Shown here piece by piece: positions 63,746-64,000 of a stretch of DNA of 64,000 bases (position 1 is the first letter of the stretch; the number at the start of each line of letters is the position of its first letter). The notes below the pieces were generated by a model. The model was not told the origin of the DNA. It made no database searches and was given only the letters and a program-made list of their open reading frames with translations. Made by a program: the position numbers and the translations under genes. This DNA is from an uncultured Thermoguttaceae bacterium (GTDB lineage Bacteria; Planctomycetota; Planctomycetia; Pirellulales; Thermoguttaceae), in contig CALFBP010000053.1 of the NCBI GenBank assembly GCA_937951625.1, forward strand, positions 31,389-95,388, written 5' to 3'.

Positions 63746-64000
63746 ATGGCGACGATGAAAACGTTCATGGCCCGGCCGGGCGAAATCGAGCCAAAATGGT
63801 GGGTGGTCGATGCCTCTGGAAAGGTGGTTGGCCGCTTGGCAAGCGAGATCGCCATGATACTAATGGGCAAGCACCGTCCTACGTATACTCCCCATGTCGA
63901 TACCGGCGACTACGTAATAGTGGTTAACGCGGACAAGGTGGTCTTCACCGGCAAGAAGTGGGAGCAGAAGCGATATACCTGGTACACGGGTTGGACTCGC
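63746..64000 (+). CDS. rplM: 50S ribosomal protein L13, N-terminal part (cut by window edge)
   Basis: 85 codons are visible and the frame is open at the right edge. L13 is an early-assembling large-subunit protein. The opening [19 protein letters not shown] and [22 protein letters not shown] are diagnostic. The ATG at 63746 has AAGG about 12 bases upstream; the ATG at 63755 matches the family start but is further from it. rpsI normally follows rplM and would lie outside the window. Confidence 0.96.
   Translation, partial: MATMKTFMARPGEIEPKWWVVDASGKVVGRLASEIAMILMGKHRPTYTPHVDTGDYVIVVNADKVVFTGKKWEQKRYTWYTGWTR

Noticed and set aside
1..64000. CRISPR array, prophage or insertion sequence
   Set aside because: I found no regularly spaced direct repeats, no integrase or transposase, and no terminal inverted repeats with target duplications. 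The repeats seen are single hairpins, three degenerate short units and the isomerase block.

Overview
The window is GC-rich chromosomal DNA from a planctomycete, probably of the Pirellulales type. That placement is inferred from a GYF-DUF1549-DUF1553 protein, several Tat-exported sugar or aldo-keto proteins, secreted sialidase and ceramidase enzymes, tandem sugar isomerases, the futalosine menaquinone gene mqnE, and many secreted proteins of no known function. Genes are mostly monocistronic or in groups of two or three. I see no integrase, transposase, CRISPR array or phage gene.

Layout. 1-13 kb is a catabolic and exported-enzyme stretch: a ceramidase-like enzyme cut by the left edge, two divergent Tat aldo/keto-reductase-like proteins, argG, a sialidase, an SRAP protein, a glycosidase-like protein, a large zinc protease and an esterase. 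13-17 kb holds csrA, a DNA methyltransferase carrying a duplicated domain and a C-terminal GIY-YIG-like domain, rpsU and an RRM protein. 17-24 kb has an alpha/beta hydrolase, two tandem sugar isomerase paralogues that share a nearly identical internal block, a CgeB-like glycosyltransferase, an orphan FliN-like protein and two unknown genes. 24-37 kb has lysA, two secreted planctomycete proteins, an MFS carrier, a condensation-type acyltransferase, a B12-binding radical SAM enzyme, marC and a three-part NuoE-NuoF-ferredoxin fusion. 37-51 kb has a U32 (RlhA-like) protein, the GYF-DUF1549 protein, an aromatic amino-acid decarboxylase, a PfkB kinase, a tandem GGDEF protein, a cupin, leuA, and an FAD oxidoreductase whose Tat signal is split off by an in-frame TGA. 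52-64 kb is housekeeping: tRNA-Arg(CCG), mqnE-pepP, an RMF-like peptide, an RluD-type synthase, a membrane-anchored repeat protein, clpX, a SHOCT protein, KDPG aldolase, a secreted protein plus holA, and the start of rplM at the right edge.

The most notable leads are the methyltransferase/GIY-YIG fusion, in which the expected catalytic Glu is a Gln; the diguanylate cyclase whose second GGDEF domain has lost its active site but kept an RxxD inhibitory site; the radical SAM, acyltransferase and MFS cluster; and the gene-conversion-like block shared by the isomerase pair. All functional calls come from reading motifs by eye. No database search was run.
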